Notes: generated from the letters alone by a model not told the origin. Positions 36,843 to 51,422 are shown, counted from the first letter of the stretch. The stretch is 64,000 bases of DNA from Stratiolaelaps scimitus (GCA_019614645.1 JABWDB010000004.1:19778001-19842000), one strand, 5' to 3'. A program made the numbers and translations.

Positions 36843-37018
36843 GCAGGGTTTACTGTTAATACTACAAATGAGCCTGATAAATGACATTGAACGGGTATGA
36901 TTAACTCACTCTGTCGTTCTCTGCGCTCTTCAAGTGAACTCGAACATAGAAATAATCAAGCGCACATAATGAATAAATGATTAAGGTTATTCTGACGGAC
37001 TGATTATATTCATCCTAG

Positions 37019-37033
37019 TATTATTATTATTAT
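37019..37033. repeat. (TAT)5 microsatellite
   Basis: Five perfect units. Confidence 0.8.
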
Positions 37034-37377
37034 TCTTATGCCCTAAACGTGTTGTTCCCGTAGCCTGTTTACTCGTTGAGCGAGTCCATTTCGAGAGTCC
37101 ATTTGCTTGAGTTTTTGAGAAGCATGCGCATAACCCATCACCGCGGTATTTATAGTGTCTTCTCCATTTCTCTCCTGTAAGAGATCCCAACTCTGCCTAA
37201 AGGTTGCTCTTGAAGGACGTGCTCACTCGACCTCTGCAATGTTGGCCATAGTCAGAGGGGTTGAGAATATCTACTTGCTGGGCCTTGTCCAATGTCCTTA
37301 TGGGTGTCCTATTGTTTTCGCTGTGACAGTGGCAGCCTGCTCCGTTCCGGTGGACCGACGGTTCCGCTAGTGAAATA

Positions 37378-37518
37378 ATGAAACCTGAGGCGGCGAAAAT
37401 GGATGACTCGACTATCTCCAGCGGTAGCCGTGCCGGTAGCGCGGGCACCTTGAAGAGGCGCTGGCGCCCACACTTTATCTCACGGGTGTCCCGTACTACC
37501 GTCAGTCCTCAGCCCTAG
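37378..37518 (+). CDS. short open frame with ATG, Ser/Arg-rich
   Basis: 46 codons from ATG to TAG in a GC-rich patch. The N-terminal part reads MKPEAAKMDDSTISSGSRAG, followed by a basic Lys/Arg/Trp-containing segment. It could be a first coding exon (weak donors at several GT positions) or chance. The minus strand is open over its first half. Nothing is recognised. Confidence 0.17.
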   Translation: MKPEAAKMDDSTISSGSRAGSAGTLKRRWRPHFISRVSRTTVSPQP

Positions 37519-37931
37519 CTAAATCGGATCGGACTCTCATAGACTGCCCGAGCATGCATCCGGCCTAGGGGACATGTGGGACCAGGAGCGAGTGCAAGCG
37601 TGTCGTCGAAGGTCCATGCTTGCTTTGTGCCGCCGAAACGAACAGCCTTATGGCAACGGACAAGAACCTAGCCGCCAAGGGTAGTCCATCGTATGCTTAT
37701 GTACGAGCCACCTGAGCGCGCCTGTTATGATAAATGAGAGTATACGGCGTGTGTCTGCGGCCGGCGCTGGTAGGTGGATGTCGGTGACAACAAAGTACAA
37801 TTCACTCGATGTGTACGTACTTTAGGAGAGGAGAAAGAAATGATAGTAATAACACGGCAGGCCACAGTTGTGCTAAATAGATGTGGACTGGAGAACTTCG
37901 GGAGTGTGGCCAAGTAACCACTCAACATGTA

Positions 37932-37947
37932 ATATATATATATATAT
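37932..37947. repeat. (AT)8 microsatellite
   Basis: 16 nt of uninterrupted AT alternation. Confidence 0.85.
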
Positions 37948-40900
37948 CGGCTCCCAGCCGACACCGTCGACTGAGTTCGAATTTTATAGAATGCACTCGA
38001 GCTAGTGCAGGGCAAAGAACGTTGTCAATACCAGGTGACTGAACTTGTTGGCAATTTATAACGGTTAATAGCAGGTGGACAATTGTCAGTGCATTTGTGG
38101 GGGTTGACGTTATTTAAAGGTATATCGCCACTAGCGGGGCAACTTGGGCTAGTTTGTTTATTCGTCAATAAGCAATGGGATATGGCTCGCATCTCAAACG
38201 TATAAACGTCCTACCCATGTAGTCGGGCAGCTGTGCGTGGTTATATCACAACTTCCTCTCAACGCCGAGCAAAACGCCATAGTATACATTTCCAAATAGT
38301 ATTCACTGCAACCCGATTTAAATTGACAACGAGTCATTAAGGAAACGGGTTCCAAGTAATCCTTGACACTTCGTAAGTAATCTTTGTGGACCTTTTTATT
38401 TTTTATAAGGTTAAAGGTTAAATGTCTGACCGCAGAGCAAGCCTTGCATCTTTAGCATTTGCTTGATACTGTGGGGTCCACACCCACTAAAACTTCGGAC
38501 TCAGGTAGCTTTGGCCGCTGCCTAGGAAACAGTGTGAGCCGAGTCAAACGTAAGCACTCTTAACCCTGTGACTCTGGTCGACCAACCAGTCAACCGTTGC
38601 TTCTCCGTGGCTAAGTTCAGCTGATCGATTTGCAACAACAGATACGTTCCTAAGGCAGTCGACAAACGATCGGTGCCTTTCGCTTTCTCGTTCTATCCCC
38701 GATAGCAGTGACCATAATCAGTGTGAGCAACTCAGAGGTAATCAATATATTCAGCTAGAATATTTATTGAAGGTCATGTTAGACAGTCTCCAGAGACCTT
38801 CCAACCCGAAGTTTAACTGGCTGTCCATTACCTGTTCTCTTTGGAACTCATTTATCGTCCGATATTGAAATTGACGCATTGTATGCATATGTTGTTCTGT
38901 TGTATCTACATTACACAACAGCTGCAGTATGCTGTTGTGTTTGATGTTATCTTGCGTGGTCTGTATCGGAGCTGATGCTTGATGTTAAATGGTAACATTG
39001 ATCCCAAACATATCCACTTAAAGGAATGACGCATGCATGCGTTTGTTGTAAAAATAGACCCGAACTCCTCAATTAGTGTCAAGCTTTCCAGAGACAAATT
39101 AAGGAGACGTGTCGAACAGACGGACTGGTCTGCACAGAACGAAACGGACCACTCAGTAGCGAAGCTTCGCTTCGGATGGGCACCTGAATGCGTGAGAAGG
39201 CGAACAAAAAGAGCGCTTGGTTCTGAAGGCAATTCAAGGTGGCCTTGTCGTTACCTTGTGGCCAGTAACAGTACAAACAAAGGCACAGATTTAAGAGTGC
39301 CCTAGCCGCAAATAATTTACTGGGAGTGATAGAGTTTCAGATACAAGTTCGGAATGAGATACATTTCTCCTGTCGTTCAAACGGACTTCCTCTCTGCGTC
39401 AGTAACAGGAGGAGACCAATCAGAGCCTGCCTATTATCCGCAAATTTCACCTAGAATAGTTTGAGCCAATTATAATATTTCTCTGTCAGCCCTGTGACCA
39501 ATTTTGAGCCCAGATTTAGCCACCGTCTCTCGTCCTGTCTCGTCACACCCCGCAACCGTACGAGGGTACAACTTCGAGGAGCAACGTTAACTGTATGCTC
39601 CCTTCTTTTAAGAACTGTAACAGATTTACTCTTGTCCGTTACACGCCGCGGTGCCTTTTACGCAGAGTGGTGTACTTGTAAGGGCACCAAAGATAAACCA
39701 AAGATAAGCCAAGTTCGGCGAACTGCACTCGGTTTCGCGAAGATAAGAATACAAGGACGTGTGACTCTCAAAAAGCAAATTCGTGCCCGCCAGTTGCACG
39801 GTCACTGCCTATGTGATGTTTGACCTAAATACACACCGCCCGTGTTACGTTCTGTTCGTTCGCTGAATGGCCTTGCCACAGCGCCAACGAGATGTTTATC
39901 GTTGATTATTTCCATATCAAAACAGGGTAACCAGATTTCGTGGCGACAATCAAACTGATACAAATAACTAGGCCAAAGCTGAAATATCCAGTGTGCAATA
40001 GCGTGACGTCTAGGCTCAAGGACCTGCGCCTCAGAGCAAGGAAAGCAAAATGTCGCCCAAAAAAGCGAGCTAAACTCCGCGTGCTTCAACATGCAGGCGC
40101 ACGCACGTGGGGAAATGAGTTTGAACAATAGGAGAAGTGTAGTCCACTTTGAATGAACAACTGAAACTCTGTCAGTTCCACCTAGTTATAAGCGGCTCGG
40201 CCACCCGTCGAACTGTGCCGCTGTTTTGTGCTGTTGGTACATGTGGTCCGGAACTGTTCCGGGTCATGCGCACCCCCCACAAGCACTCACGAGAACAAGA
40301 TCGTTCGACGCCAGCGGTCCGACGTAAATTCTAAATCAGAAGTAAACCTGTCTGAAATGGAATCCCGGAGTCTCCAGAGAGAATTCTACTTATCACTGTC
40401 ACGCTGCTAATTTTATTATATACAGCCGTACGCATCAAATTGAACAAGTTATATTTGGATTGTGGTAGGTTATTCATGAGATGTGTATATGATACGGTAA
40501 TGTGATTGCTGCGAAGTTCTTGGTCCTTTCAAATGGCCACTTGAAAACCTGCAGGTCGACAATCTATGCTCAGGTCGGGGTTTAGTGAACAGCGCACCGA
40601 TGCTGTCTTCCAGATAGTCCGCAATCTGCTAGGCCCTTGTCGGTTATCGACTACGGTACAGGAGTCACCGGAAGAAGGTGGCGGAAGTATTCCTCAGCGT
40701 GATAAGCGTCCCAAACTATCGTCGAAGCGTTGGCTTTTGTATTCGTGCAAATTCTGGTAAAATTTGCATGTTGAACGTGTATGCGTTGCGACGCCCCTCC
40801 ATTCTCTGCAGACTCGTAAACCTTGAGTCCACAGGCATGAATGTTACGCTATCCGTGCGACCAACCACCAAACAGTTTGCTCTGCTTTTGTTATTGAAAA

Positions 40901-40987
40901 TACCTCTCTCAGAATCGCATTGGGAACGGCCCTCTCTGTGTGCGCATGTCCCTTATAAATAAGAACCACATGAGTCCTGTGCAATAG

Positions 40988-41002
40988 TATATATATATAT
41001 AT
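40988..41002. repeat. short (TA)n microsatellite
   Basis: 15 nt of TA alternation. Confidence 0.8.
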
Positions 41003-41680
41003 GCTAACGGGGGATAGCAAGGTGGATACGGAAGAGATGATTAATGCCATAGGCGAGATTTGTTAGGGATGAATGTGACAATCGCTAGGCAGGCTTCCAG
41101 GGCTTACGTTGGCTTGGGTAAGCCAGGGTCAAAGCTAATATACAGATAAATAGTATACGAACTATTGGCACTAAATAGAGAATGGAATGGGCACTGGCAT
41201 AATCCATCGGAATCTGTGAGAAGTTTATTCACGGAGGTCAGCTCAAATAACACTATAATTCACACGAGCATTTCGCCAGGGTGATTTCAACTTGATCTAG
41301 TGAATCCGCACGCTTGAACGTTTCGATGTGATAGGATTTGGTAACCCACGACACTGACGTATATCTGGGCACAGACCTGTACGTCCAACACTTTCATTCT
41401 GTCTATGACACGTTCGCCAACTTCGTGCTGGGTGTTACGCACGATATGGATCTTGAGGTGCTGCGTGCATGTGAGATCGGTGGTGAATGTTCTAGTTATA
41501 GAGCTCACACATCGAGCTGCTGCGCTTGAAGGGAGAATAGTGACTAACTATCGACGGAAAAGAAAATTCAAGCTGGCTGTCGGCTCACGCACAACAAAAC
41601 ATAGATATATGTTTAAAGAGGAAAACAAAAATAGAAACAGTTTCGTTGGTTCAGTATGAAAATAAACTCTGCAATATACA

Positions 41681-41699
41681 ATATATATATATATATATA
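41681..41699. repeat. (AT)n microsatellite
   Basis: 19 nt of AT alternation. Confidence 0.9.
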
Positions 41700-42206
41700 G
41701 CTGCAACTCTTAAAAGTCACCTTGAACGAAACTTAGGAACGAATATCCATACGACAGCAAGCTCTGGCGTGCTACACCTTCAACAAGACACTTCGCAGCA
41801 ATTGCCCGATGTTTCGATTATTTCTTTTGATTCTTCGATCGTTTTGTCCCTTAGGTTCGAAAGGAGAGAGAGAGACAAAGATAGTGATCTCCCTAACGAA
41901 GCTCACAAGGGGCGACGCGTGTCACGCAAATTGAAATACGAACTAGTTTTTAGTCGATTTGCGACATGGTTCTGCCACAAGATCCTTCTGAGTATAGCAT
42001 TTTTATGATATAATATTATGCTATTTTTTTATTATTTACTCTAAACGTATATAAGCCTTCTCGACAACATTGATAGCTGCAAGATATACTGCTTGTCATA
42101 CCGGCGTGCAGGATTACCATCGCGAAGCAGTAATCCTTGCTCAAATAAGAGCAGGCTTATCCAGGCCAAATATGGAGCGGTGTACCCAACCAAGTGTGAC
42201 GACGCG

Positions 42207-42226
42207 TATATATATATATATATATA
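42207..42226. repeat. (TA)10 microsatellite
   Basis: 20 nt of TA alternation directly after GCG. Confidence 0.9.
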
Positions 42227-45200
42227 CATAATTCGTAGAATTTGTAGTCTTGTCCAAATGATCGTCAATTAGCGCTTCGTCTGCCATCGCAGGTAGGTGC
42301 ATTTCTACAGTACATAAGATATGTTTGTCCGACGGGTTTGTTACCTGAAAAATGTTTATCCCTCGCTAATGATCGTGCTGAGACAGGGCAATCTTCCGCC
42401 ATTCCAGCTAGAAGGGCGTGCGTGCGATCAAGACTATATTAATAGGTGCCCATCTTGTGAAGTCACTTTAATGCTATTTCTTTCTTTAAAGCTCCTTGTG
42501 CTGGATTGTCCTGCGACACTCTCACAGCACTAAGGATCGCGTGTTATTGTTTGAGGAAATGATGTGAAATAAACAGTCAAACAACGCACACAAATTCGAT
42601 GCATGATGGAGTACTTTTGTCTGTAGGAACTTTGTCCATCCGGGCGTACGATAGGGGTCGTGCGTCGGCGTCACATAGGAATTAATCCACTTCTCGTATG
42701 ATCCTTCAAGCACGAAGTTTACCCATGAACGGCTTTCATCCACTTCTCTCGAAATGCACAAGCCTGGACACCGGAGTCGAAGGAAAATAGCACGCGTCCT
42801 CTTAGTAAACTGAGCTGCCGTTCACAGCGGGAGCAGGACACTACGACGATTCTGAGAGCCAAGCTCAAACATTCGAAATCTGAATTCACTGTCGATTTCG
42901 GCTGTATGTATAAGAGGAGATGGTCTTCGAAAGTTTTGAAAAACGAATTCGTCACCTCGAACATTTACTCGCATGTACTGCCCTGTGGTCTAGAATTAGG
43001 AAAGATTGTGATTTATTTTTGGGTTATTGCTCCTTGGTGTACTGGATCTCAACATTAAAACTGACATTTGCCAGCGCACGAATCCGGGTCCTGCACAATT
43101 TGTTCCAGGAAATACTTCCTGGTTTAGACGTAAACATCGAGAACGACAACCGGCGTTTTCTCAACCCTGACTCATTTCCATGATTTTGTTCCTCTGTCTA
43201 CCACCATTCGTTTCGCGTGAAAATTATTACCCACTAGAAAGGGAGTGTGCGGTCAGGGCTGTGGGGAATAAACAAATTAAATAGGACAATGCCCGGATTG
43301 CTTTACGACATTTCTGACACTGGCAGGCAAATATGTAATTGGGTGGGCTGTTCAATCAGAATTCTGGCAGTCGGTCAATGAAGAGCTTTAGCTTTCTGAT
43401 TACCCATCACTCGAGGCCCTAATTCAAATGTTTTCGACCATTTACCGCTTTGCTCGACGAGAATTGCCTATAGTTTTTTGTTGTCTGAATTGCCTGTCAG
43501 ATAAGGGAACAGCTGAGGGTCAGCTTGATTGAACAGTTTTTGATTGGATGACGGGGACAATTCAAGTGATTCACAATACGTGGTCTCTTCGAGACCAAGC
43601 CATTCGATGCCATACTCACTTCACTTATAGCAAGCTTTCCGAAATTCAAACCGGTAAATAACAGTAACCGACGATAAATTGGGCTCAATTTGTTGCTGCC
43701 TGTAATCGAAGATTTCACCATCAATGAGCACATCACGATGTAAAACATTACTTTTTGGAGCTTGGTGGTGACAGACAACATGATCAGCTTGCAATCACGA
43801 GATAAATATTACAAGAACACGCACTCGGGGCGCATTCTGCAAACAAAAAACACCGGCCAATTAAACGTATGTCGCTTTTCAAACCGAACAAGGTCATTGT
43901 GACTCAACAGTACCACTCAACAGCGGCTACGTTATTGTTGATCATACGACGTCCATCGTCCTTTGGGAACCGTTCGATGCGCAAGCGTAATGACCTCTCT
44001 CTCACTCTCTTCCAATCTGTGCTGGTAGCTGAACATGCAGATTCGCTTCGAGGTATATGCATCGTTCTGTCGGTTTCCGCAAACCGCCAGAGGCGATAAG
44101 GTACTAGTTGGACTCTGGGTTCGTTTCGCTGTTGTTCATCCAGGGGTGGCCTAGCGATTTGTTTAATCATGCTGTTTGTGCATAGCCTCTACGCGTACAT
44201 GGCTCAAGCGGGTTGCGCCATTGATTTTGTCGAGTATTTTCATATTTCTCTCGTCGCTAACAATGACTTGTTCTACACAATGTAACGACAGCGATAGAAC
44301 GGCATTATAGCACAACCTCCATTTGGCACGTCTGTATCCACAGCAGAGTGTTTCTCCTGCTTTTCTGATTGATCGAATTCGTTTTGTCTTCTATTATGCA
44401 CACATATCTCCTCTTCGTGCGCTCTTCATATTCGGGCTCATGTCAGGTTCAATTTTGCAGCTCAATTTATTGAATATATTTGATAATCGACCACGTCTTG
44501 ATGTGTTTGTTTTGACATGCAGCTGGTATTACATGCACGGATTGTCAAGACTAATACGCTTATTATAATAGTATGTTCTTCAGAAAAAAATGGCTGCAAT
44601 TGCGAGTGCACTCTGGGATAACAATTTCAAACGTGTATAGACAATAGGTCAGCGCAAGGAGTTTGTGAGATTTGTTCAAATAATATAAAGCAAGTATGAC
44701 AAAGCCATAGGCACGTGACCAATCCAAAAAGACGCACTAGCATTTATCTCGATTTGGATTTTTTGTTTTTTGAAATTAGATATTTTGTCTTTCCTTCGAA
44801 TCACGGAGCGCGGCCAAGTGAACGCCGTCGGCGTTTACGTGCATCGGAAAAGAGGGTGCGGTTACGTTCCATATATGATTCGGTCTAGGGTTTCGCTCGA
44901 TTAGGGAGGCTCATCCGTATACGTATGTGAGACCGCAGGAGATTGCGTCCATGTACGTACGCGAGGCAAGCGTATATTGTATAGGACGTCGAAGAGTCGA
45001 ACGAATTCGATTGTTCGAATCACACGAAATGGCTGTGCAAACCGCTGGGAAGAATCGTGAAACTCGGTTAGATACCCGGCCCGCAACGAATTGGATAAGG
45101 TCTCTCGTCTCGCGTACTCATCTCAGTGTTGCTGTTTGGCACTTCCACCAATTGCCCAGGGGCCAAAGGCGAACCTCTGTCAGAATCGTCATCCTTCCAC

Positions 45201-45261
45201 AAGCCAGACCTGAGTATACCCTCTTCCCAAGCTCTCCTGAAAACCGCTTGTCATTAGGTTG

Positions 45262-45262
<1 letters not shown>

Positions 45263-45310
<48 letters not shown>
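45263..45310. repeat. (TA)24 microsatellite, longest in window
   Basis: 48 nt of uninterrupted TA alternation, with a second array (45344-45360) 33 nt downstream. Confidence 0.97.
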
Positions 45311-45311
<1 letters not shown>

Positions 45312-45343
45312 CACTTTGTTTATTTAATCACTTAGGTTGAGTG

Positions 45344-45360
45344 TATATATATATATATAT
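45344..45360. repeat. (TA)n microsatellite
   Basis: 17 nt of TA alternation, paired with the 45263 array. Confidence 0.9.
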
Positions 45361-46917
45361 CGTGCAATCACTTGGCACATACCAAACTTAACCAATATCC
45401 TATTACCCACGAGAGTGGTTAGCTATAATAGTACAAGACCAGTTTGAGCACATTTATTCACCGCATGATTTATTTATTAAACTGCAGTTTAGCAACGCCT
45501 AAGTTCCAGCAAAGAATTCGTCTCAACATTTCTAAATATATAGGATCACCCCGCTCTCGCTAACCGACAACTATTTCCTCAAGGCAAATTGCTACGAATA
45601 TCGTGCCTTTCCAGACCTTACTTACTCGAGAACACTTAGTCAGCGCTCATCGAAGAAGAAGAAAAATGCTTAAGCGGCACATTTCGTATCGTCTTGCCCC
45701 GTTTCCCAAAGGTGGATGCTACCCAAAGCGCTGGCAGCAGGGTGGTGGGTAATTGATTGCATTGCTTTCATATCTGCAAAAGCCATCGCCGCGTCACGAT
45801 CGGTAGCTGCATCCGGCATGATTGTGTCACGATATTGCGCTCAACCTTCACTGCGATTCTCGTTCTCTGTATTGTCATTGTTGTTGCTGCTGTCGCAAAA
45901 AATTAAATACATTGAGCGAGATGTGTATGCTCATCATATCCATTCGCTATTCGCACAATTCTCGGCACTGCAAAATTTTCCACGTAGGTTAACAAGTCGA
46001 GGACGCTTGAAGAGAATTGGCGCGTTCCTGGGGCAATCTATTTGGCAACGTTGCTCCGTTAGACGCATGCGCGGAATCAGATAGTTTTCGCTAACATGTT
46101 ATATCAATCCTGTTGCCCAGGTATTCTAAAGATTGAATTTGACTGCATGCAGCCATATGCGATTCGCACGGCGCATTATGTGGGCTTTTTAGGAAATTAT
46201 TGATACTTGCTGTGTATTACGCTTAGCTATTGTACAATTGTGAGGTTTCAACGTATCGGAAGTCGCTTGCCGTCCGCGAATCCGTGATAGAGCCCGCATG
46301 ATAGTGCCACAATGAAGTATCTTTTATTTTATATGAATTATATTTGAAATGTAATTTTACTATGAACTATCTAATATGAATGTTTCCGTCCAGTCTGCGA
46401 GAATCTCCTGTACGCGATTACGTAATAATCCCTTTGTAGATACCAAGTTAATGATACATTGTGTCGTCCATCTTGAATGACATGCAAATTATATTGAGTT
46501 CGCATGCATAATTGTTGCGTACAATATCCAATCTGCTAACATGTCAACATGTGCCTATTGTTGTTGATGCATCTGTGGGATCATTTCTCAGGCAATGCTT
46601 ATTAGCCACCGTTGTGTAACCAAACGTGGGGTCGAAATTGCTGAGGGGCGGCCGCAACATCAGCTATAGCTACCACCTGTGATGCTATTACTGCTGTGTG
46701 CATGTCTGTCTAGATAGGTCTTCTCGTAGACATACATGCATCCATATGCATTTAGTTGGCAGAATATGCGGGTGACATTCTCGTCCAATTATAGTTGTAT
46801 AATATAGTATATAGTGATGACATACAGACAGTTTCAAAATATACAGACAGTTATTTTTCCGGGTAATCTAAAATTGTCCGATACAAGTCGTATTATAGTA
46901 TTATAATTAAATTTTGT

Positions 46918-46946
46918 TATATATATATATGTATGTATATATATAC
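46918..46946. repeat. imperfect (TA)n microsatellite
   Basis: Two TA runs separated by gtatg. Confidence 0.85.
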
Positions 46947-47545
46947 CTGAATAACCTAAATACGAAATAGGACTATTCTGGAGCGGAATCCTAGGCTGTC
47001 GCATGATTCAAAGGCCCTGACGTCACCTTTATATTCCATTGGGTATCGGTACAGAATTGAAGGCGGAGCTGATACTAACTGATAATGCAGATCTAATTTT
47101 CTCTTCAAATCGAGTTATCGATTGATCACCTTCGACTGCGAGGAAAAATGGGTACTCTTGATAATCTAATTGGACGGGTGTCTTGGCTTGCATAGCATGA
47201 CCTTAGCCTAGGTAAACTAGGTAAAGCCTAGGTAAATTCGTGCCGACGTTGCTTTTCTAAAGTACAATGAATGGGTCTACAAGGCGCGATTTTTCCCAGT
47301 CTGCTGTCATTCTTAGACTCACCAATAAAACAGCGCTGTCGGTTATGGGCATGAATAGCTAGTTGACCGTTTTATCCAGAGTGTTCTGCCAATCAGTGGA
47401 TGTAAAACTCGCTGATCCTAGTACTTACAATACTATATATAACTAGTTAGGCTATATTGCTTAATTGATATTAATGTTGTCGGGCATGACAGCTTGATTT
47501 AGGCCGATTACACTAGGGACACTAGGCAACGATCGCGCTCTGTTC

Positions 47546-47552
47546 ATTATTA

Positions 47553-47586
<34 letters not shown>
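47546..47586. repeat. (ATT)11 microsatellite
   Basis: Eleven perfect ATT units (47554-47586) after imperfect ones. Confidence 0.9.
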
Positions 47587-47884
47587 GTCTCATAACATTC
47601 CCGGTTGCTCGGTGTACTATATAGACATGCTCCCGTTGTTCACGATAATGCATATTTATTGTTCTCTTACTATTTATCGTATTTTCATAATGTCGAACAA
47701 TCGTAAAGATTTGGACTCCCCTGAAGATTGTGTTCACCAACTCGACCCATCACCAAATGTCGAATATTGTTATTAAGGATGTTATTCATGCCAGTGGTCA
47801 TTATGATATCATCCATATCTGCAAATAGTGCGTTTGTCTATATTTTTTATGAATCATGTCCCTGTTCGGATTGCTAGCAACATC

Positions 47885-47886
<2 letters not shown>

Positions 47887-47918
<32 letters not shown>
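47887..47918. repeat. (TA)16 microsatellite
   Basis: 32 nt of uninterrupted TA alternation. Confidence 0.95.
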
Positions 47919-47920
<2 letters not shown>

Positions 47921-48258
47921 CGTGCGTATTTACAGGACGTTTAGGCAGACATAGCAAGGTCAATACAGGTCAATCCACTACCCCCTTACCATTACGGCAG
48001 TTTTCGTAACTTCGCGTTTGGACACGGTACACCTCTCCTTGCGTCTCTCATAAGCAAAGGTCTATTAGAGGTTAAGCACAGAGCTAGGTAGCACACTCGA
48101 TGACCGCACACCGTTCCTTACAACGTTATTCACATTTTGATACCCTGATCATCCCGGAGTTCAAAAGGATACATTTAAACGGCGTGATATAGCACGCCCC
48201 GAGCAGCGTATTATCGCCCTGGTCACATTATGTCTGCAACAAAAAAGCCGACTATATG

Positions 48259-48372
48259 TTAGATCTTCATTGGCGCAGATTCGTACGCCATCTGTACAGC
48301 GTCTAGCTGACAGATGTGAGCCTTTATTTCTTCTTCTCCCTTGGACACTGTCGCTTTCCGCGATTCCTCCAT
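48259..48372 (-). CDS. short charged open frame, possible exon
   Basis: 37 codons from ATG (48372) to TAA (48259-48261). The sequence begins MEESRKATVSKGEEEIKAHI and continues with QLDAVQMAYESAP: strongly charged, helix-prone and without low-complexity bias. The frame extends seven codons upstream to a cag that could be an acceptor, but the pyrimidine tract there is poor. A different minus-strand frame over the same bases is open for 135 codons (48161-48568), so only one of the two can be real. No family is recognised. Confidence 0.2.
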   Translation of the reverse strand: MEESRKATVSKGEEEIKAHICQLDAVQMAYESAPMKI

Positions 48373-51300
48373 ATCTCTGGTGATGCCGCTCTGTTACGCT
48401 GCACCTTGCGCTCTGGTGACACATCCTAGCTATGCAGAACGAGCGAAAAGTTGTTGTTGCTGTTTTTTTTAGTCTGCCTCGACCGGCAGCCGTCGTCGAC
48501 AGACAACGAGACAGCCGGAGAGGCTCGCGGGCAACTTCCTCTGAATGAGAGCTCGCGATGCTTTGCATTATCGCGTCAGGAGCAGAAAAAAAAGAGCGGT
48601 TGAATCAAGTAACTCTGCCGAGCTCGCCGCCAGTTTGTGGTACATCTCGAAAGATGCGGTCATGAATGCTACGTTGCCCGTACGAAGAGAGAGAGAGACG
48701 GAGAGGCCCCGAGAGAATGTGTCTGTTTATGTTTTTCTGTTTTTCACTGGTGAGGAGCACTTTTTTGAACGGCATAAACAATGACAACGTCAGCTGCGGT
48801 ATCGTCAACTGCAGTATTCCGGGGGCCGGTTCACTCCATTATTGTGCTGGTTGACTCGACGCCTGCCCGTCTACGATGACAAGATGAGACCAACGTATGT
48901 GCATGGACGTTGACTCAGTCATAGTCTTCATACGCATAGCGTAAAAAAATTGCATAGGTAGAATTGTACGTGAATTGGCCAGGTGGTGCAAGGATTCAGC
49001 CCCCGCTGAATTCTGCTGCTGTTGGCCTTTCCGCTGGCACGAAATTGCCGTGTGCGAATTGTTTTCTACAGTCCACCATAGCAGCTGTGCATCGCATTGT
49101 AGTAGGTATGGTTGTAAAATGGCGACATAATGCTATCTAGACGTGGGCGGAATGGTGTCTTACTCATTGGTCTACAAAGCAGCGGATACGCGAGACGCCA
49201 GCCCGATGTCGACGTAAAGGATATGTACGGTGCGGCCTTTCAAGCGAAGGAGACATGTATGACGAGGGGGTCACGAATCAGGGGAGCTGGCTGGTATGAG
49301 GGCCGTCGCGAAGGATGGCCATGCCGCGGTGGGGGCAACACAACGGGAAATAGCCAAGATCACGGAGCACGTTCAGCTTCTTCTGCTGCCGCTACTGCTG
49401 TCATCTAACGGCCAGAGTCGAATAGACGCTTTCAGAGCATCCTTTCTCCGGTTCCGTTAAAACAGGACGGTGTCGTATAGAGAACAATTTTGCAACACGG
49501 CTTTCTTTGCTCTGAGGGGATTTTTGCCAAGACTTGAAGGCACAGACAGAGTTTCAGACAAACGTAACTTGGAAATGATGGTGGATTACTAGCAAAGATT
49601 ACTAGATTTATATACCGAGATCAGTTGTGATATCAAACACAGAACAGCTGCAGTCTGCACCGATTGATCGTGTTGTCAGATCGGAATAGCTTAATCCTCT
49701 ATGCAGTCGGCGTGGCCGCTCTCTTCGGCCGATACTTATCCTCTCAAACCCAAACTCGATAACAGCATGTTGTTTGTTTATTATTTAATCGCTGGTTTTT
49801 GGATGCTACGTCGGAGAGGCCACAACATGCAAAGAAAACATGCCAACGAAAAGTATCAACTGATGCTCAATGTCTTCAAGGCTACTATCTATATATAGGA
49901 GAAAATCGCAATGAAGCAAAACATTTTAGAGGATTACACCCACTATATAAACGTCGACTATATAAACCTAGAAATTGGTGCTGTGTATGCTATACTAATG
50001 ACGTACCCATGTAGAGCTCACCTCTGGATGAGCAGAAAGTCCGATTCCCCGACCGAAAAACCAGAAGCTGACTAGCGCCATAAACATATCGGTTTCCACA
50101 TGACAGAATGCAGTGTATCGAGTGCGGTCGTGTCAAACGACTCGACTCATGCTCTTATGTATGCCGATTCCCCTACGTCATTAGCAAATGTCGTGTGTTT
50201 TTTTCGGTTCGGTCAACGGACACCACGTTTACATTAGCTAGTGCCTGGTAAGTCCGGGACACTCTATCACAGGAAGACTGGCCATGGTGTGCAGTTTGTC
50301 GAGCATTTCAGCGTACTCCAGATGTGCAGAATCCACCATTCAAAAACAACTTTTGTGACACTATCTCAAGTGACATTATCTCTCTGATACAGTCCACCAT
50401 CTATCTTTCTAGTGGAAGCCTTGAGTTTTCGTCGCTACTGTCTGACCACGATCAGTGTGAATCCTTCTGAAGAGACAAGAGGGTTCGTGCAAGTCCTCGA
50501 GTGCCTCCCTCTCGCAACTATATATTTTTTCCTCTGTCTTCCTCTCGTTTACCTCCTCTGCATTCTATCCCGTTAGTTGTTGACGCTTTAGATATTTGGT
50601 GTCTAACTCCATTTGTGTGGGCGGGCGTTTGTGTGGTCCCTAAAAACGCTTCGTTCCTCCCTACATATATGTTATTATTCCTAGTCATCTAATTCGTCGT
50701 CGGGCTGACGCGGCAGCAGCGGAGAATAGCGAACGCCCCTAAGAAATAAGTCCCACTCTGAATATACGCAATGCCTCTCCGTTCTGGCCTTCGGGCTGGA
50801 CTTTTTTCGGGCGCACACCTACAACGACACCTTCTGCAAAGCTGTCGCTACGGGAACGGGGTGGCAGACAGGGTTGAAAAGGTCATTTCCCTAGACGCTC
50901 TTCTGCTGCTGTCACTAGAGATTACTCGCAACGGGCAACCATCGCTTACAGACAGACGTTCGACCAGCATCCGGGTCAGCTGTAACCCTAACCTTTATCA
51001 ATTGCTGGAAGCGTACTTTTTTATTGTGTCGATTTTGTCATGCCAAAATATAAAACTACCCTTGCAACCTCTCCCCCCACCCGCTAAATATTTATACCTG
51101 TTTATATTATATATGCCACGTCGTATTTCGTACGACGGTGGCTGGTAGACAGTATCCCATCAGCGAACCACCCGACTCCTTCGCATTCGTATCTCGGCCC
51201 ACAATGGCGTGTCTCTTGAGCGTCTAGAAAATCTCCTTATATAGAAAATCATCTAGATGTTGTTTACACTAACTTTCAATTCAATATTTCGCTGTACCCG

Positions 51301-51422
51301 CATCAGGCGGCCAGCTATTCGCCATAACATGGCAAGGACACAAGGGAAAACTCGCTATTGTGTTGCGTAAGTGAGATTCAGCACCGCCGTTCGTGGCAAA
51401 AAGAATTCCCAAAATAAACAAG

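Larger units (their letters stand above)
35685..37377. other. no supported gene
   Basis: Quiet DNA with a long (TA)n array at 36814 and a (TAT)5 run at 37019. The complement of 37197-37448 is open for 83 codons without splice support. Confidence 0.35.
37519..48258. other. long gene-poor stretch rich in TA arrays
   Basis: I see no exon with good signals at both ends over about 10.7 kb. Frames at 38906-39232 (minus), 39494-39823 (plus), 39802-40128 (minus), 44927-45340 (plus) and 45716-46084 (plus) reach 108-137 codons, within random expectation, and contain no motif. Small tandem duplications occur near 39686-39711, 46826-46852 and 47208-47235. The stretch may be intronic. Confidence 0.4.

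Noticed and set aside
44927..45340. 137-codon plus frame.
   Set aside because: Its last quarter is the translated (TA)n array and the rest lacks motif or splice support.
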